This document shows, piece by piece, positions 24,971-36,192 of a stretch of DNA of 64,000 nucleotides; the first letter of the stretch is position 1, and every line of letters begins with the position of its first letter. The notes beneath the pieces were generated by a model. It saw nothing but the letters and a program-made list of their open reading frames with translations, was not told where the DNA came from and ran no database searches. Both the position numbers and the translations under genes were made by a program. This DNA is from Carettochelys insculpta (Eukaryota > Chordata > Testudines > Carettochelyidae), in assembly GCF_033958435.1 (NCBI RefSeq), contig NC_134142.1:98899001-98963000 (forward strand). The letters are read 5' to 3'.

Positions 24971-26230
24971 CTGGCTGCATCTACACTGAGATAAATGCAA
25001 AGTAGTATAGATGTTATAGTTCTGGAATTTATAATTCCAAATTTGACCATCCACACTTCCCACATGCCACACAAATTAGCAAGCATTGACTACTGCAGTA
25101 GTGCATTGCAGGAACCTATCCCACAGTTTCCTCATCCCTGTAGCATTCCGAATATGCTTGCTAGTCTTTGCAGCGTGGCAAGATCTCTTTCCCGATTCCC
25201 CTCCTGTGCTAAACAAATGTCCCTGTTCCCCCAATCGAAAGGAAGGAAAAAGTAGGGCACCCACACAAACAGCAAAAAGTTTACAGAAGTCTCCTCCTCT
25301 AGCTGAATCTTCAACTGGCCATCCACTGAACGTCCCACCTCCATCATTGCAAGTGATCCCTAAAAATTCACTGGCCCAAACTGTATTCTAAAAGTTCGAT
25401 AGGATAGAAAACTCTAGGGAAAGTTTGACTTTCCCCTTCGCTACACTGATATTGCCAACAGGTGATATTAGGTGAAATGTCACACACACAACTTACAATG
25501 CACACAGGAATCTCAACTAGTCCCTCCCCATTTCTGAGGGGGTCAAAGCATGAAGACAGATATTAAGAGATCTTATAACCCAAATATAAACCAGAAGGTG
25601 CCTGCAATGGACAGCAAACTTCCGAAGCTATTTTTGGTGGGCTGTGGGGTACAGCTTCTGAAGTAGCACCCCCCCCAACACACACACACACACACACACA
25701 CTTAACCACCAGGGAGACCGCCTCTATGGTGGCAAGCCCCAGAGGTCCCATGCCATGAGGAGAGGGCTCAGTGGGGGGCCATTGAGGTGGTCCTCTGAGT
25801 GTCTTAGGCACCAGAGGAGGCTTCCCAAATATCTTTGCCCTTGGAGCACTAAAAGTGCACAATCTAGGACAGTGCTGCCTGGCCGTACGGTCAGCACCGA
25901 ATGGCAAGTACATCCTTTTATTGGGCTGGGGACTACCCATGTGATGTGGCAGAGTGCAGAAAAGACCCAGACTGTGTGGCACTGTGGGGGAGGGAAAAGG
26001 GTTGCACACAAATGTGAACTGTTGAGAAGTAGTTTCTGGGTGTCTTACACAAGCACCACCCCCACCAGTCTTATTGCCACATGATGCAGCAGAGCAGCAG
26101 CTGGTGCCAGGCAGTACAGAAAAAACCCACCAGTGTAGAGAGCGCCACAGACTTCCTGCAGGAGCTATTTGTAAAAGAGATGCGCTCACAAAGCTAATAG
26201 CAAAGACAGACATTTCCCAGGCTCTCGTAC
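24971..26230. mobile_element. Probable non-autonomous or decayed DNA transposon block
   Basis: The block begins with 'ctggctgcatctacactgag', resembling the 'tctacac' transposon ends elsewhere in the window, and is GC-richer than its surroundings. It holds overlapping long frames on both strands, the longest a minus frame of 216 codons (25563-26213) with no domain I recognise. A (CA)n tract lies at about 25677-25701. The 3' boundary is a guess. Confidence 0.35.
25677..25701. repeat. (CA)n microsatellite
   Basis: About 12 CA units follow a short C-run. The tract lies inside the transposon-like block and is translated as a run of alternating Cys and Val in the minus frame, which argues against that frame being a real protein. 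Confidence 0.9.
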
Positions 26231-26469
26231 AAATATAAGCCCACAGTCAAAGGCTTGCTGCTCCCGCCTGGAAGTTTATGGTCTCTTCTTACTGGAGAGG
26301 CGCTCTCCCCCACTGCTCTGTGGGTTACATACAGGACACCTCTGGAGGTTAATTAATTCAGTTTTAAGGCTAGCATTTCCACTCTGGCCTTTAATTGCAC
26401 TTTTGAATTCAAGCTCGATTCTATACCTGCCAGGTAACTGCGACATTGTAATCTTGATATTTGTGCTCC

Positions 26470-26775
26470 CTAAATCAAGCTTTGGATGGAACTAAGGTGT
26501 TGGAGCAGGCTCAGGTTTAGGGCTCTGGGTTGGAGGTGTGGGGGCCAAGGTGCAGGGCACTTGCGGGGGTAACTCACATTTGGAGGAGAGAACAGGTGGC
26601 TACATAGTCCATACTACCCCTCCCAGCTCCCTTCGGCTATGCTTTTCAGCCATTTGGAGCTGCAAGGGGAGGGGGTGGAGCCTCCTGGTGAGGCTGGCTC
26701 GAGGACTTTTCAGCACTCATGACAATGAGGCCCCAGCCAAAGGTGGAGCCACTGGTGAGTCATGGAGGTGAATGT
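26470..26775. other. GC-rich repeat-like block
   Basis: A G-rich plus strand with phrases such as 'caggctcaggtttagggctctgggttgg' that resemble the interior of GC-rich non-autonomous DNA transposons of turtles. The ends are not resolved and no gene is seen. Confidence 0.3.
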
Positions 26776-26837
26776 GAAAGACTGAATGATTTGAAACAGA
26801 AGGACGTGTTCACAGTGAAACCTGTGAATTGAGTTTC

Positions 26838-27055
26838 AAGATAGAGGCCATTAGGTCATCTAGTCTGACCATCTCTATAAGCACAGGACATCATATTTCA
26901 TCTAGCCACCACTGTACTGAACCCTGTAACTTGCATTTGGGCAAGGCCCTTCTTCCAAAAAGGCATCCCTTAATATGAAAGGACTGAATCCACCACCACT
27001 TCATAGTAGTTTGTTGCAATGGTTGGTCACCTTCATTACTATTTAAGTGCTTTAC
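26838..27055 (-). mobile_element. CR1-type LINE 3' fragment
   Basis: The plus strand has 'ttaggtcatctagtctgacc', 'aaaggcatccctta', 'gaatccaccaccacttc' and 'gtttgttgcaatggttggtcacc' in the order expected for the complement of a CR1 C-terminal and 3' region, so the copy is on minus. It is old and 5'-truncated. Its minus-strand frame has lost continuity. Confidence 0.65.
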
Positions 27056-27059
27056 TATG

Positions 27060-30000
27060 TCTGGTTCAGGGTCCAGCTATTGGTTCTTACTTTGCCTTTC
27101 ATTGCTAAATAAGGATATTACCCATATTTTCCCATCTGAAGACATTTTACACACTAATCAAGCCACCTCAGTCTTGATGCTAAATGACCAGACTGAGCAT
27201 TTTAAGTCAGTCTCTGTAAGGCTCTCCCCAAAGCAGTTGTGGCTCTTCTCTATAATTTTACAATATCCTTTTAGTAGCATAGACAAAGGTTCCAGTGTCT
27301 GTCCCACCACTGCTGCACAGACATCTAGTTCTACCTGTTTAGACATCCAATGCTCACATGAGCCTTTTGATGTAGCAGCCAACTTGGCTGCTAGGACCAT
27401 AGTCCCCCTTCTAAGGGCCCTTCCTTTTGAGTTTTATTTTTCTGAGAATTTCAGGATTTACTACTACTAAAACGTGAAAGGGCAAAAAAAAATGTTCTGA
27501 GTAAACAGTTTTTTTTTTTTGATGGATGGAAAGACTGGGGGCAGGGGAATGTAGAATTTCATTCCTCAAAGCAATGTGATTTGCTGCACAACTGAAAACA
27601 GAATTCTAAACAATGCCACCTCTGAATTTAACAATGCATCTAATCCTTCCACTCATTTGAATGACAGTTTTAAGACTACAACACTAAACTATTTAGCCTA
27701 TAAATACTCTCACTGATTAATAGGGCCATACAATTTGCAGTGCATACACTCAACTTCACCCTTCTCCGCAGTTTTTTTTATCAGCTTATTCTCATGAAGT
27801 GGTGTAACTGAGTTTAAGACCACTTGACTCAAATATTCAATAAAATTGCGAAGTGCTTCTTGGGATTGCTAAAATACATCAGATGAAGGTGCTTGTAATG
27901 CTACTGGACAAGAAATGTCCTTCAATAGGCTGATTAGGTCACCAGTCACCTCTTCAGAGCTCGCTATTTTGGGTGGGGGCAAGGTAGAGTTTTCTAACAT
28001 TAAGCCATTACATGAGAAGCCTTCATTAGTCATTTTACTGCTATGTTATCTGACAAGCACAAAGCAGCAGCATGCAAAATAAAGGTTTTCCCAAAGTCTG
28101 ATAGAGGATTAAATTCACCTTTGACCCAAACAGCCAGCTCAAGAGCATCTGCACCAAATTTACCACTGTTCTAAGGCATTGGGCAAAAAGTTGGACTGGT
28201 TAAATGAACATGCCTACATCCAAGTAACTGCAGAAAGTTTCTCTGGCTAGGCCTGTACAGAGAAGATCTCTCTTATGCAGAACCAGTAACACCCCTACCA
28301 CCAAATGTGACAAAGCAGCAAGGAAAGAGATGCCAGCCTATGAGCTAGATTAGCAGGTGCAAGGGGTACAGCAGCTGTCAGACAGAACTGTGTCAGGAAA
28401 TGGACACAGTCCATTTATATCCTGGCTAGCTTGGCAGGCTTGACCAATATTCTGAAGAGGGAGAGTTCTGTTCCTTGAGTGCAGCAGTGCCACAAATATA
28501 AGACAAGACAGCATTTCAAGGGTCAGCTTGGCAAATATGCCTTCTGAATTAAAGAATTTACACAGCTATATTTAAAATAAGGGCTTAAATTAACATCTAA
28601 AATGAAAGTATCAGTGGGGAGTAAACACTGAATATATTCCTCAGAATGTGTTTCAATCTCAGTTCTGGCTACCCCCAAAGCAATTTGCTGACACTGCATT
28701 TTGGAGCAGATGTAAATCCATTGAAGTCACTTATTTACTGACTGAAGAGCTGATTGATTAATCACCAACTTCTTAGTTAAAGCTTTTTGGTTCCAGGTGT
28801 TAAGATATGGTCACTGTAAAATACAAGTTTGGCTCTAGGTTTTAAACTCCTGCCATACTGGCTCTCTTTCTGAATTCAAGGATATTCAGCTATGAAGTTT
28901 AGCGGAAGAGTTCTTTCCTAGGTGGGAATTACAAGAGATTGATCCTATTGTTGGTTAGCTTAATATCTTTTGATATCAAAATTGACAAGAGCCTGAAGAC
29001 ATGGGAAAAAGTCCTCTCTGGAGGAAGAGACTGATGAGTCACCTGCTATAACAAGGCTACCAGTTGATACCATTAGAAGGGAGACTTAATTTTGGCCACT
29101 GTATTTTGTCCTCCTTCCTGTTTTAACACTGTCTACACTCGATTTTCCTGACTAGAGCGATTGTTAGATCAGCAACTTTTAACTATTTTTAGTGCTTGTT
29201 TATATATGAGTCACCCCCCATGCATCTCCCTCCCACCAGAACAGCTATTCCTACTTAATTCCAAAGTAGATGAAGATTCAGAATCAGTGCCTCTATGCAG
29301 GGTTACTTAGAATAGCTATGTTAAATGAACTTCTTGTTACTAATCCAAGTTGGAATCTCTACACCAACAAGCCCTTAAGACTGGGCTACCTAGTGCACTG
29401 GAAAAAATATGCTCTGAAGTAGACAGGTGAGCTGGAATAAAGTAAGGATGATGTGGTGTGATCTGGCTGTATTCAGGAAGATACATAGGGAGAGACGTAA
29501 CAGGCTGAGATATCCAGGTGGCAGAGAGAAGAAGTCTGAATGGAAATTTGAGCAAAATTCAGATGAATGGGAAGTTAGTATGCTATGAGGGCATAACAGA
29601 GCCAATGGCCTCCATGCATTCTTTATTTCTTACTACTTGTATTGCAGTAGAGCCTAATTTTGGGCCCCATTGTGTTAGGTAGTATGAGGATATTTAAAAA
29701 GGTTCTTTAATAGACTATACATCTCCTTGTTTAAAAGGAGTCAATAAAATACATGGAAAAAATACTGATTAGTAGTACCCAATGTGATTCTGTAAAATGA
29801 AGCCTTAACACTGTACCACCATTGTTGCACATTTGTGCTAATTATGCAAAGTACTCCTCCTAAGGAATCCTTTAGGATCTATTGCGCCACATGCAGCATT
29901 GCGCAACATGTATTGAATAGGAAGTTACAAAACTGCCATGTGTTTCTTCTGTTCCCACAAGACAATTGATACCAGCCAGCCACATGATGGACCATTAAGA

Positions 30001-30110
30001 ATGGACTCTTCCAGTGGGCCCCACCTCAGAGAGCACATTGACAGCAGAGGCTCACTAACTCAGCAGGGCGCATAGAACATGGGGATCCAAGACCCTGTTT
30101 GATCCAGTAA
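27060..30110. other. Non-coding stretch, nothing recognised
   Basis: A 137-codon plus frame (27057-27470) has no recognisable domain, and a frame overlaps it on the other strand. The remainder is AT-rich with short frames only. Confidence 0.4.
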
Positions 30111-30129
30111 CTTTATACACAAATGAGCT

Positions 30130-31630
30130 GAGGATACAAAACAGGGACAGACATCCATGCAAGACCCCACAGAACAAGGCTTTACTTGTACTAGACAAGA
30201 AATTTATAACACTTCCACTTCCTACAAAAAAATTTTTTCTAAACTACACTACAACGACAGCTCAACTAACAATATTGTTTACCTTTCCAGCTACCAACTC
30301 AGCCCAGAAGAAGAGTCTCTCTCAGGATCTTTCCTTCTGCCTACTTCCTCCATGAACTTAATACAATTCTGTGGCGACCTTGAAGCCTTCTTTCACTGCC
30401 TCCATCTAAAGGAATTCTTCCAACACAGCTGTGAACAACAGTTTGACTCTCTCGACCCCCTCACCAAACACCAAAAGAAGAACTCTGTGGACTCCCAGTG
30501 GTCATAATGAAAGTCTGGATTTCTACGCACAATGCTTCCACAACCGTGCTCAGACTGACATATGCAAACAATGCCAAATGAGAATCTCAACTATGCTGAA
30601 TGCTAGTCTGTCCAGAGTCTGAAAAATAACCCAGACATAAATCAAGCCAGCTGACAAAGGGGGTGCTGTTACCATGACAAATCAGACTATGAACACAAGG
30701 CAGCCAGACAACTCTCCAACACCACATTTTACAGACCTCTCTCCTCTGATCCCACTTTGGCATTCCAAAAGAAACAGCTACTCCCTGATGCTACTGGGGA
30801 CCTTATTCACTCAGGCACACTATCTGAGCCCCATCCTGGATTATTCTATTTACTTCCCAAAAATCCACAAACCTGGAAACCCCAGATGCCTTGTTTCAGG
30901 TATTGGCACCCTTACCACTGGGCTATCCAGTTATGTGGACTCCCTCAAACCCTATGCCACCAACACTCCCAGCTATCTCCAAGACACCACTGACTTCCTG
31001 AGGATGTTACAAAAACATCAGAAAAGTTCTGACACCATCCTTGCCACCATGGATGTAGAGGCTCTGTACACTAATATTCCAGACAAAGATTACAAGCAAT
31101 CCGGTGTCTGACCTTTAACTTTGTTCTTACCCACAATTATTTCTGATTTGGGGACAATTTATACCTCCAGATTAGTGGGACTGCTATGGGCACCTACGTG
31201 GCCCCACAATATGCTAATATATTTATAGCTGACCTGGAACAACAATTCCTCAGCTCTCATTCCCTATTACCCCTTGTCTACTTAACATTGATGACATCTT
31301 TATGATTTGAACCCATGGTATAGGAGACTAGAAGAATCCCACAGACTAACAATCTGCACCCCACCATCAACTTATGCCTCAATTACTCCACACAAGACAC
31401 GTTTCCTGGACACAACAGTACAAATCAAGGATGTCCCAATCGGCACCACACTACTGAAAACCCACTGATCACTATACTTACCTATATGCTTCCATCCTGC
31501 ACACATAACTAGACCCATTGTTTACAGTCTAGCCCTTAGGTACAATTGCATTTGCTCTGATCCTACCGACAGGCCAAGAACTACAAGATCTTTATCAAAT
31601 ACTCATAAACCTGAGTTACTCACTGGGAGG

Positions 31631-31668
<38 letters not shown>

Positions 31669-32065
31669 CTTGACAGAGCCAGATGAATACCCTGTGACCA
31701 GCTACTCCAAGATAGGCCCAAAAAAGCCAAGAACAGACCACCACTGGTCATCATCTACTGCCCCCAACTCAAACAACTGCAATGCATTATTCAAGACCTA
31801 CAACCTATCCTTAATCAGGATGCCACACTCCAGAAGGCCCTAGGTGACAGGCCTGTTCTCTCCTACAGGCAACCTCCCAACCTTATGAGGATTCTCATTA
31901 GCAGCCACAGTCTATATCACAGGAGCTCCAGTCCTGGAACTTTTCCTTACTTTGTCCACATATCTATTCTGGAGATATCACTGGACCTAACCAGGTTATT
32001 CACAGAATCATCGGCACATTCTCACATTCCTCAACTAACATCATATATGCCACCACTCTTGTTCC
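30130..32065 (+). pseudogene. Penelope-like retroelement, heavily mutated and lacking its nuclease
   Basis: Plus-strand pieces follow the order of a PLE protein. The N-terminal region includes 'FCGDLEAFFHCLHLKEFF' (30371-30424), then 'KPADKGGAV' in another frame (about 30650), 'YFPKIHKPGNPRC' (about 30854), and RT motif A 'MDVEALYTNIPD' (31050-31085). The motif B region 'ISGTAMGTYVAPQYANIF' lies at about 31171-31224 and a broken motif C near 31287. Compared with the copy at 61.5 kb, four bases are missing within the YIDD motif, and TGG has become TGA shortly after (IWTHG to I-stop-THG). An (AC)n tract has replaced an A-rich codon run at 31634. The match stops near 32065 at the first residues of the GIY-YIG domain. 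PLEs copy RNA into DNA at nicks made by their own nuclease. This copy can do neither. Confidence 0.85.
31634..31668. repeat. (AC)n microsatellite inside the PLE remnant
   Basis: About 17 AC units. The homologous position in the intact-frame copy reads 'gtaaaaaaacaaat', so the microsatellite appears to have grown from an A-rich codon stretch after the element died. Confidence 0.9.
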
Positions 32066-32354
32066 ACTGAGATCAACTGTAATGCATATGATTGTTTCAA
32101 TTATATTGAAACCCTTCTGTTTACTGAAGAATTAGTTGCAGTGGGGTATTTAGTAATATCCTGAAGTACATATGACCTGAAGCAAGTGGCTGGATGTTTG
32201 GTTTTTTTTAAACCCAAAAGCAGCTAAATTGTGGCTTATGTCTTTAGAAATAAATTTTAGGACTCTGTTTTGTCCAGACACACCATGAGGTCTGAAGGGG
32301 TTTTCTGTAGCTTCATAACTAGCCTGGTATTTTGGAAGCACAGCTTTGTTACTG

Positions 32355-32590
32355 TCTTGCAGGGCCAGTCATAGCCAATTGGTGTCCCTGGGCAAATTTC
32401 AGTACAGCCCCTTCAAAATGGCAGCCCCCACAATAACCCTGAGCCAAGTGTTCCACGTGCCCCCCTGCCCCCCCCACTCTGCACCCAGCAGACAGCCCAA
32501 GCCCAACATACCAGACTGCCTTTTTGGTAACCACTTGAGAATGGCAGCCCCAGGCAACTGCCCAGATCACTAGTCTCCCAAGATCAGCTC
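32355..32590. other. GC-rich repeat-like block after the PLE remnant
   Basis: A C-rich segment starting 'tgcagggccagtcatagcc' with 'tccctgggcaaatttcagtac' and ending near 'agatcagctctgctggc'. The start resembles hAT-like non-autonomous repeats ('cagggccgg' ends). No clear inverted ends or duplication were found. Confidence 0.3.
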
Positions 32591-32599
32591 TGCTGGCTT

Positions 32600-33470
32600 G
32601 GTGAAGTCTTATGGTTGAGCATCTGGTACCGGCTCTGTATCTGGCACTCTCATGTATCAGGCAGAGTCACACAAAGGACAAAGCTTAAGCACTAGCAAGT
32701 GTATAACTCCTACTGAAGCCAATAGGCCAGATCTTGAAATTTAAGTAATTTTTCCTCATTCCCTTCTTAGGCAAATTAGTCAGGATCAAAGAATTTGGCA
32801 CACTTAGAAACAAGGATGCTCAGGAAGCACCCAGCATTTTATAATACTGGGGCCCAGATCTGGAAATCAGTGCTACCATATGCATACAATCAAGATTATT
32901 GCAACTCCCAAAGGAGGGTGTCCATGAAGTGGTAAAGGGAATAGTTTGAGGGAAGAAGTTGGCAGTATACCATAGTAATGCAACTAAAGCTTAAGTTGTG
33001 ACATTACTTAAATCATGTCATGCAACTAAGACTGTCATATGCCCCAAAGAATAAAGCTTTTAATACTGTTATATAAATTAATTTCACATCTGAATCATTA
33101 ATGCCACCTGCCACTACCTTTCTGAATTTCAATTTTTTCTGCATTATTATTAGGTTGTCAGCTTCAACTGGTTCTTGCCACTATGTTTACCACTGCTGTT
33201 GTCTGTCCACAGCACTATATAAACTACAGCAATAATTAATACCATGGATGTGGAACACAAAAGGTAAAACAAGCTGTCAAGATGAAATTCAAGTGCTGCA
33301 AGTGTCAAAACAGATTGGTCAGAGCATCATGTTAGATTAGAGTGCTTCACATGAAGGCAATAATTTGAAAAGCCAGTGATCTGTTCATCACAACTATTCT
33401 GATACACCAGACCTTGAAAACTCCCAGTGCAAAGCAGGATTCAAATTTATGGAGAGACAAAATTGAGATC
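32600..33470. other. Non-coding stretch, nothing recognised
   Basis: AT-rich sequence, with no gene and no recognised repeat. Confidence 0.4.
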
Positions 33471-33477
33471 AAGTATC

Positions 33478-33600
33478 TGAAAGGTAGCCGCCTTAGTCTG
33501 GATCTGTAACAGCAATGAAGGGTCCTGTGGCACCTTATAGACTTAACAGAAGAGTTTGAGCATGAGCTTTCATGAGCACAGACTCACTTGAGATCACAAA
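33478..33600 (-). mobile_element. PLE-type 3' tail, 'cctgtggcaccttatag' subfamily
   Basis: The plus strand reads 'ggtagccgccttagtctgg', 'gggtcctgtggcaccttata', then 'catgagctttcatgagcac'. This is the complement of the tail pattern '...cacgaaagct...ctaac...', so the copy lies on minus. It is the tail family that at 57687 runs in plus orientation. No protein-coding part is attached. Confidence 0.7.
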
Positions 33601-36155
33601 TCTAACCCCCTTTTTATGGAAATCCTATATTCAAAGACTATTAACTACACAGCACTTACCTGGTCTATAATGACTTACCAGTGGAGTTCTAGGATCCATG
33701 GTAAGAGGAAAACATGGTATGAGTGTTACTGTTTAAGTGACTAGTTTATACATTGTGGGAAAGGGGAACAGATACACAATAAAAGCCCATTTAACTGAAC
33801 CTCCATTTTCCAGCTCTCTAATTGGCCTAGTGCTTGGGCCATCAGTTGCCAAGGTCTGAAACCTTTCAGATACACATTCTGATTAATCTGTCCTGAGTTC
33901 TGCTGTGTATCACACACACTGTTCAACTGATTTTATATAAGTGGCGGCTAGGGAAATGAGTTCTGCATTTCATTTCTCTTATTAAATCCTGATTTTCCCC
34001 CATGATAAAACATTGAGCATCACAAAAACAAGGATCCCTGCTGATGTTGACAAGCAGCACCCCTGGGAGGGCAGTCCTGTAGTTTGAGCTCTCCAAGCTT
34101 CCTGTCTGACTATGGACTAGACACTTTAAATCCTTTCAGATAGACAGTCCCTTTAAGTTACAGGAGACAACTATGAATGTTAGAAGTAAGAGTGGATAAA
34201 GTATTTTCTGTATTTACATCAATTTGTTCAGCCAGTACTTTTGGGAGCATTTTCTGTTTGAGGATTACAGCAGGGAGGTCTGGTATGCTAGGGACCCCTC
34301 ACCCCCACATAGTGATGTCCAACTTCTTGTTTGGGCACTACACTTTTGTCTGAAGTTACTTAAGGATGCAATGGAAGTTTAAAAAAATGTATGTTTGAAA
34401 AATGACAAAGTAGTAACAATGCTTTTAATCAGATATACAAGGCTAAATTGTATAGGGCAACTCCCCCAGAGATATTTTTACTTAGACTTAAAAGAGCCAT
34501 TTTGTTTTCTCACATGAACAAGCAAATGCATCAGCAATAAAGAAATATGTACTCAGTATCTTAACTCTGGTAATTAAAGACTGCTCCCTTTTGTAGTCTT
34601 TGGAAAACATTTAGCATTTATAGAGCACAATCATGTGACAGGTGTTACCAAGCCAAATTAGGCAGCTTCTGCTCACAGTTCAATTTTCTACATGGGATGC
34701 TTTTCTGTTCCCAAAAAGAATTTCCCTTGGGTCCTTGAGAAATCAAAAGGTTTGAGTCTTAGAATATCATTGGAATTTTGTGAAACCTGCTCAAAGAGAG
34801 AAAACTACTTCCCCCACCTTTGCGCTTCAGGATCTTTTGTCATTGCTAACATTTTTAGGAAGAATACATTTAAGATGCCCTGGCTACTGCAAACAATTTT
34901 CTGTTTCAAAGGAAAATAAGTTATGTTCAGATATTATTGATCTCCAATACTGATTTAGAATAAAAATTCCATTTTTTGCTATTGAAGACTACGACGACTT
35001 TATACTTAAAATGGGATCAAGCAACCCTGATTGCTGCTTGGAGTTCATTCAGATGAATGGCTTTGTTACCAGAGAAAAGTAGTTAGCTTTCTCAGGAGTG
35101 AGAGGTCAATTTGTAGTGGTGTAGTAAAGTTAGTTAGTCCATACAAGTCACAGTCAACTCACAAAAGATCTCAAGAAAGCAGTCACCATCTGAAGCTGCA
35201 TCTGCATGTTGAGCAGCCTTCACTTGTGTCATGTGTTGACTCTTGAAGGATTTAAGCTTTATTCTCTGTGAAGCCTCCATTCTCATGTGTGGGGCTGAAG
35301 GATGGAGGAGGAATGACCAGCTTCCTCAGCTCTACAATGATAGCAGTTTTGCACTGGCTGTGATGGTGACACTTGCCTTGATCTTCGCAGTACCACCTCG
35401 TTTGTGGTAAGTCAGACTGATACACATCAAGCTTATGAAATAGAAAAAACTTTTCTTCTCTTCAGCCATTTTCCCCACAGACAGGACTCTTACAATAGCA
35501 GAGTTGCCACCACTGTACTAAACGCTCCTACATTAGCTATTACAAACATCCCACCATGCAAACACAGGCCTTTGAATGGGTGAATAGTTCTATCTGGCTG
35601 ACAGTAGAGGTCCTATAACCAAAAGTTGGATTTCCTAAGTGGTCTTGCAGTGGGGCACTTAATTATCTTCAATCTCACTGCCCTCTATATGCATCAATAA
35701 TTTGTTTGTTCTCATGGGGGGGTCACAATCTTAGATAAAAGTTTTTGAATCCCACAAACTGCCATTTTTGTGGCTCTTGGCTTTAGCTCTGGTTAGTACT
35801 CTCTCCAAGTTAGGCATCTGTATACTGAACATTCCCCTAAAGATAATTTTTATATTTCACACCACCTACTTTGGCCTCAGCCAGCTGTGTCATCAGAAAC
35901 TATTAGATTAAACATAGGTGAGAACGTGCATCCCTGGAATGTCCCCAGTTGTCTAGAAAGCCAGTCTGATACAACCATTGATCTTTATGCTGCTAAATGT
36001 GTTATGTATTAGGGACAGTTCTCACGCACACCAAACTGGCACAGTGGTACTCCAAGGTACTAATCAATGGTCTGAAACAGAAGTGGGTGTTACGTCTAAA
36101 TGGAATGTCAGCTCCCCTTTGTTGCTCTATTATTTTTCAATTACCTTCCATAATA

Positions 36156-36192
36156 TGTATGTGTGTGTGTGTGTGTGTACACACACACACAC
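36156..36192. repeat. (GT)n followed directly by (AC)n, self-complementary
   Basis: About ten GT units are followed without interruption by about seven AC units, giving a palindromic alternating purine-pyrimidine tract able to fold into a hairpin or cruciform and prone to Z-form DNA. Confidence 0.9.

Noticed and set aside
25563..26213. 216-codon minus frame, the second longest in the window
   Set aside because: It runs through a CA microsatellite (Cys-Val repeats), overlaps frames on the other strand, and has no recognisable domain. It arises from low stop density in a GC-rich repeat-like block.
27057..27470. 137-codon plus frame next to a CR1 tail
   Set aside because: It does not continue the CR1 protein, has no domain, and is overlapped by a minus frame.
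35300..35460. Exon-like segment with 'cttcgcag' and 'ggtaagt' 35 bp apart
   Set aside because: The intervening sequence is too short and has no protein similarity, and such splice-like pairs are common by chance.
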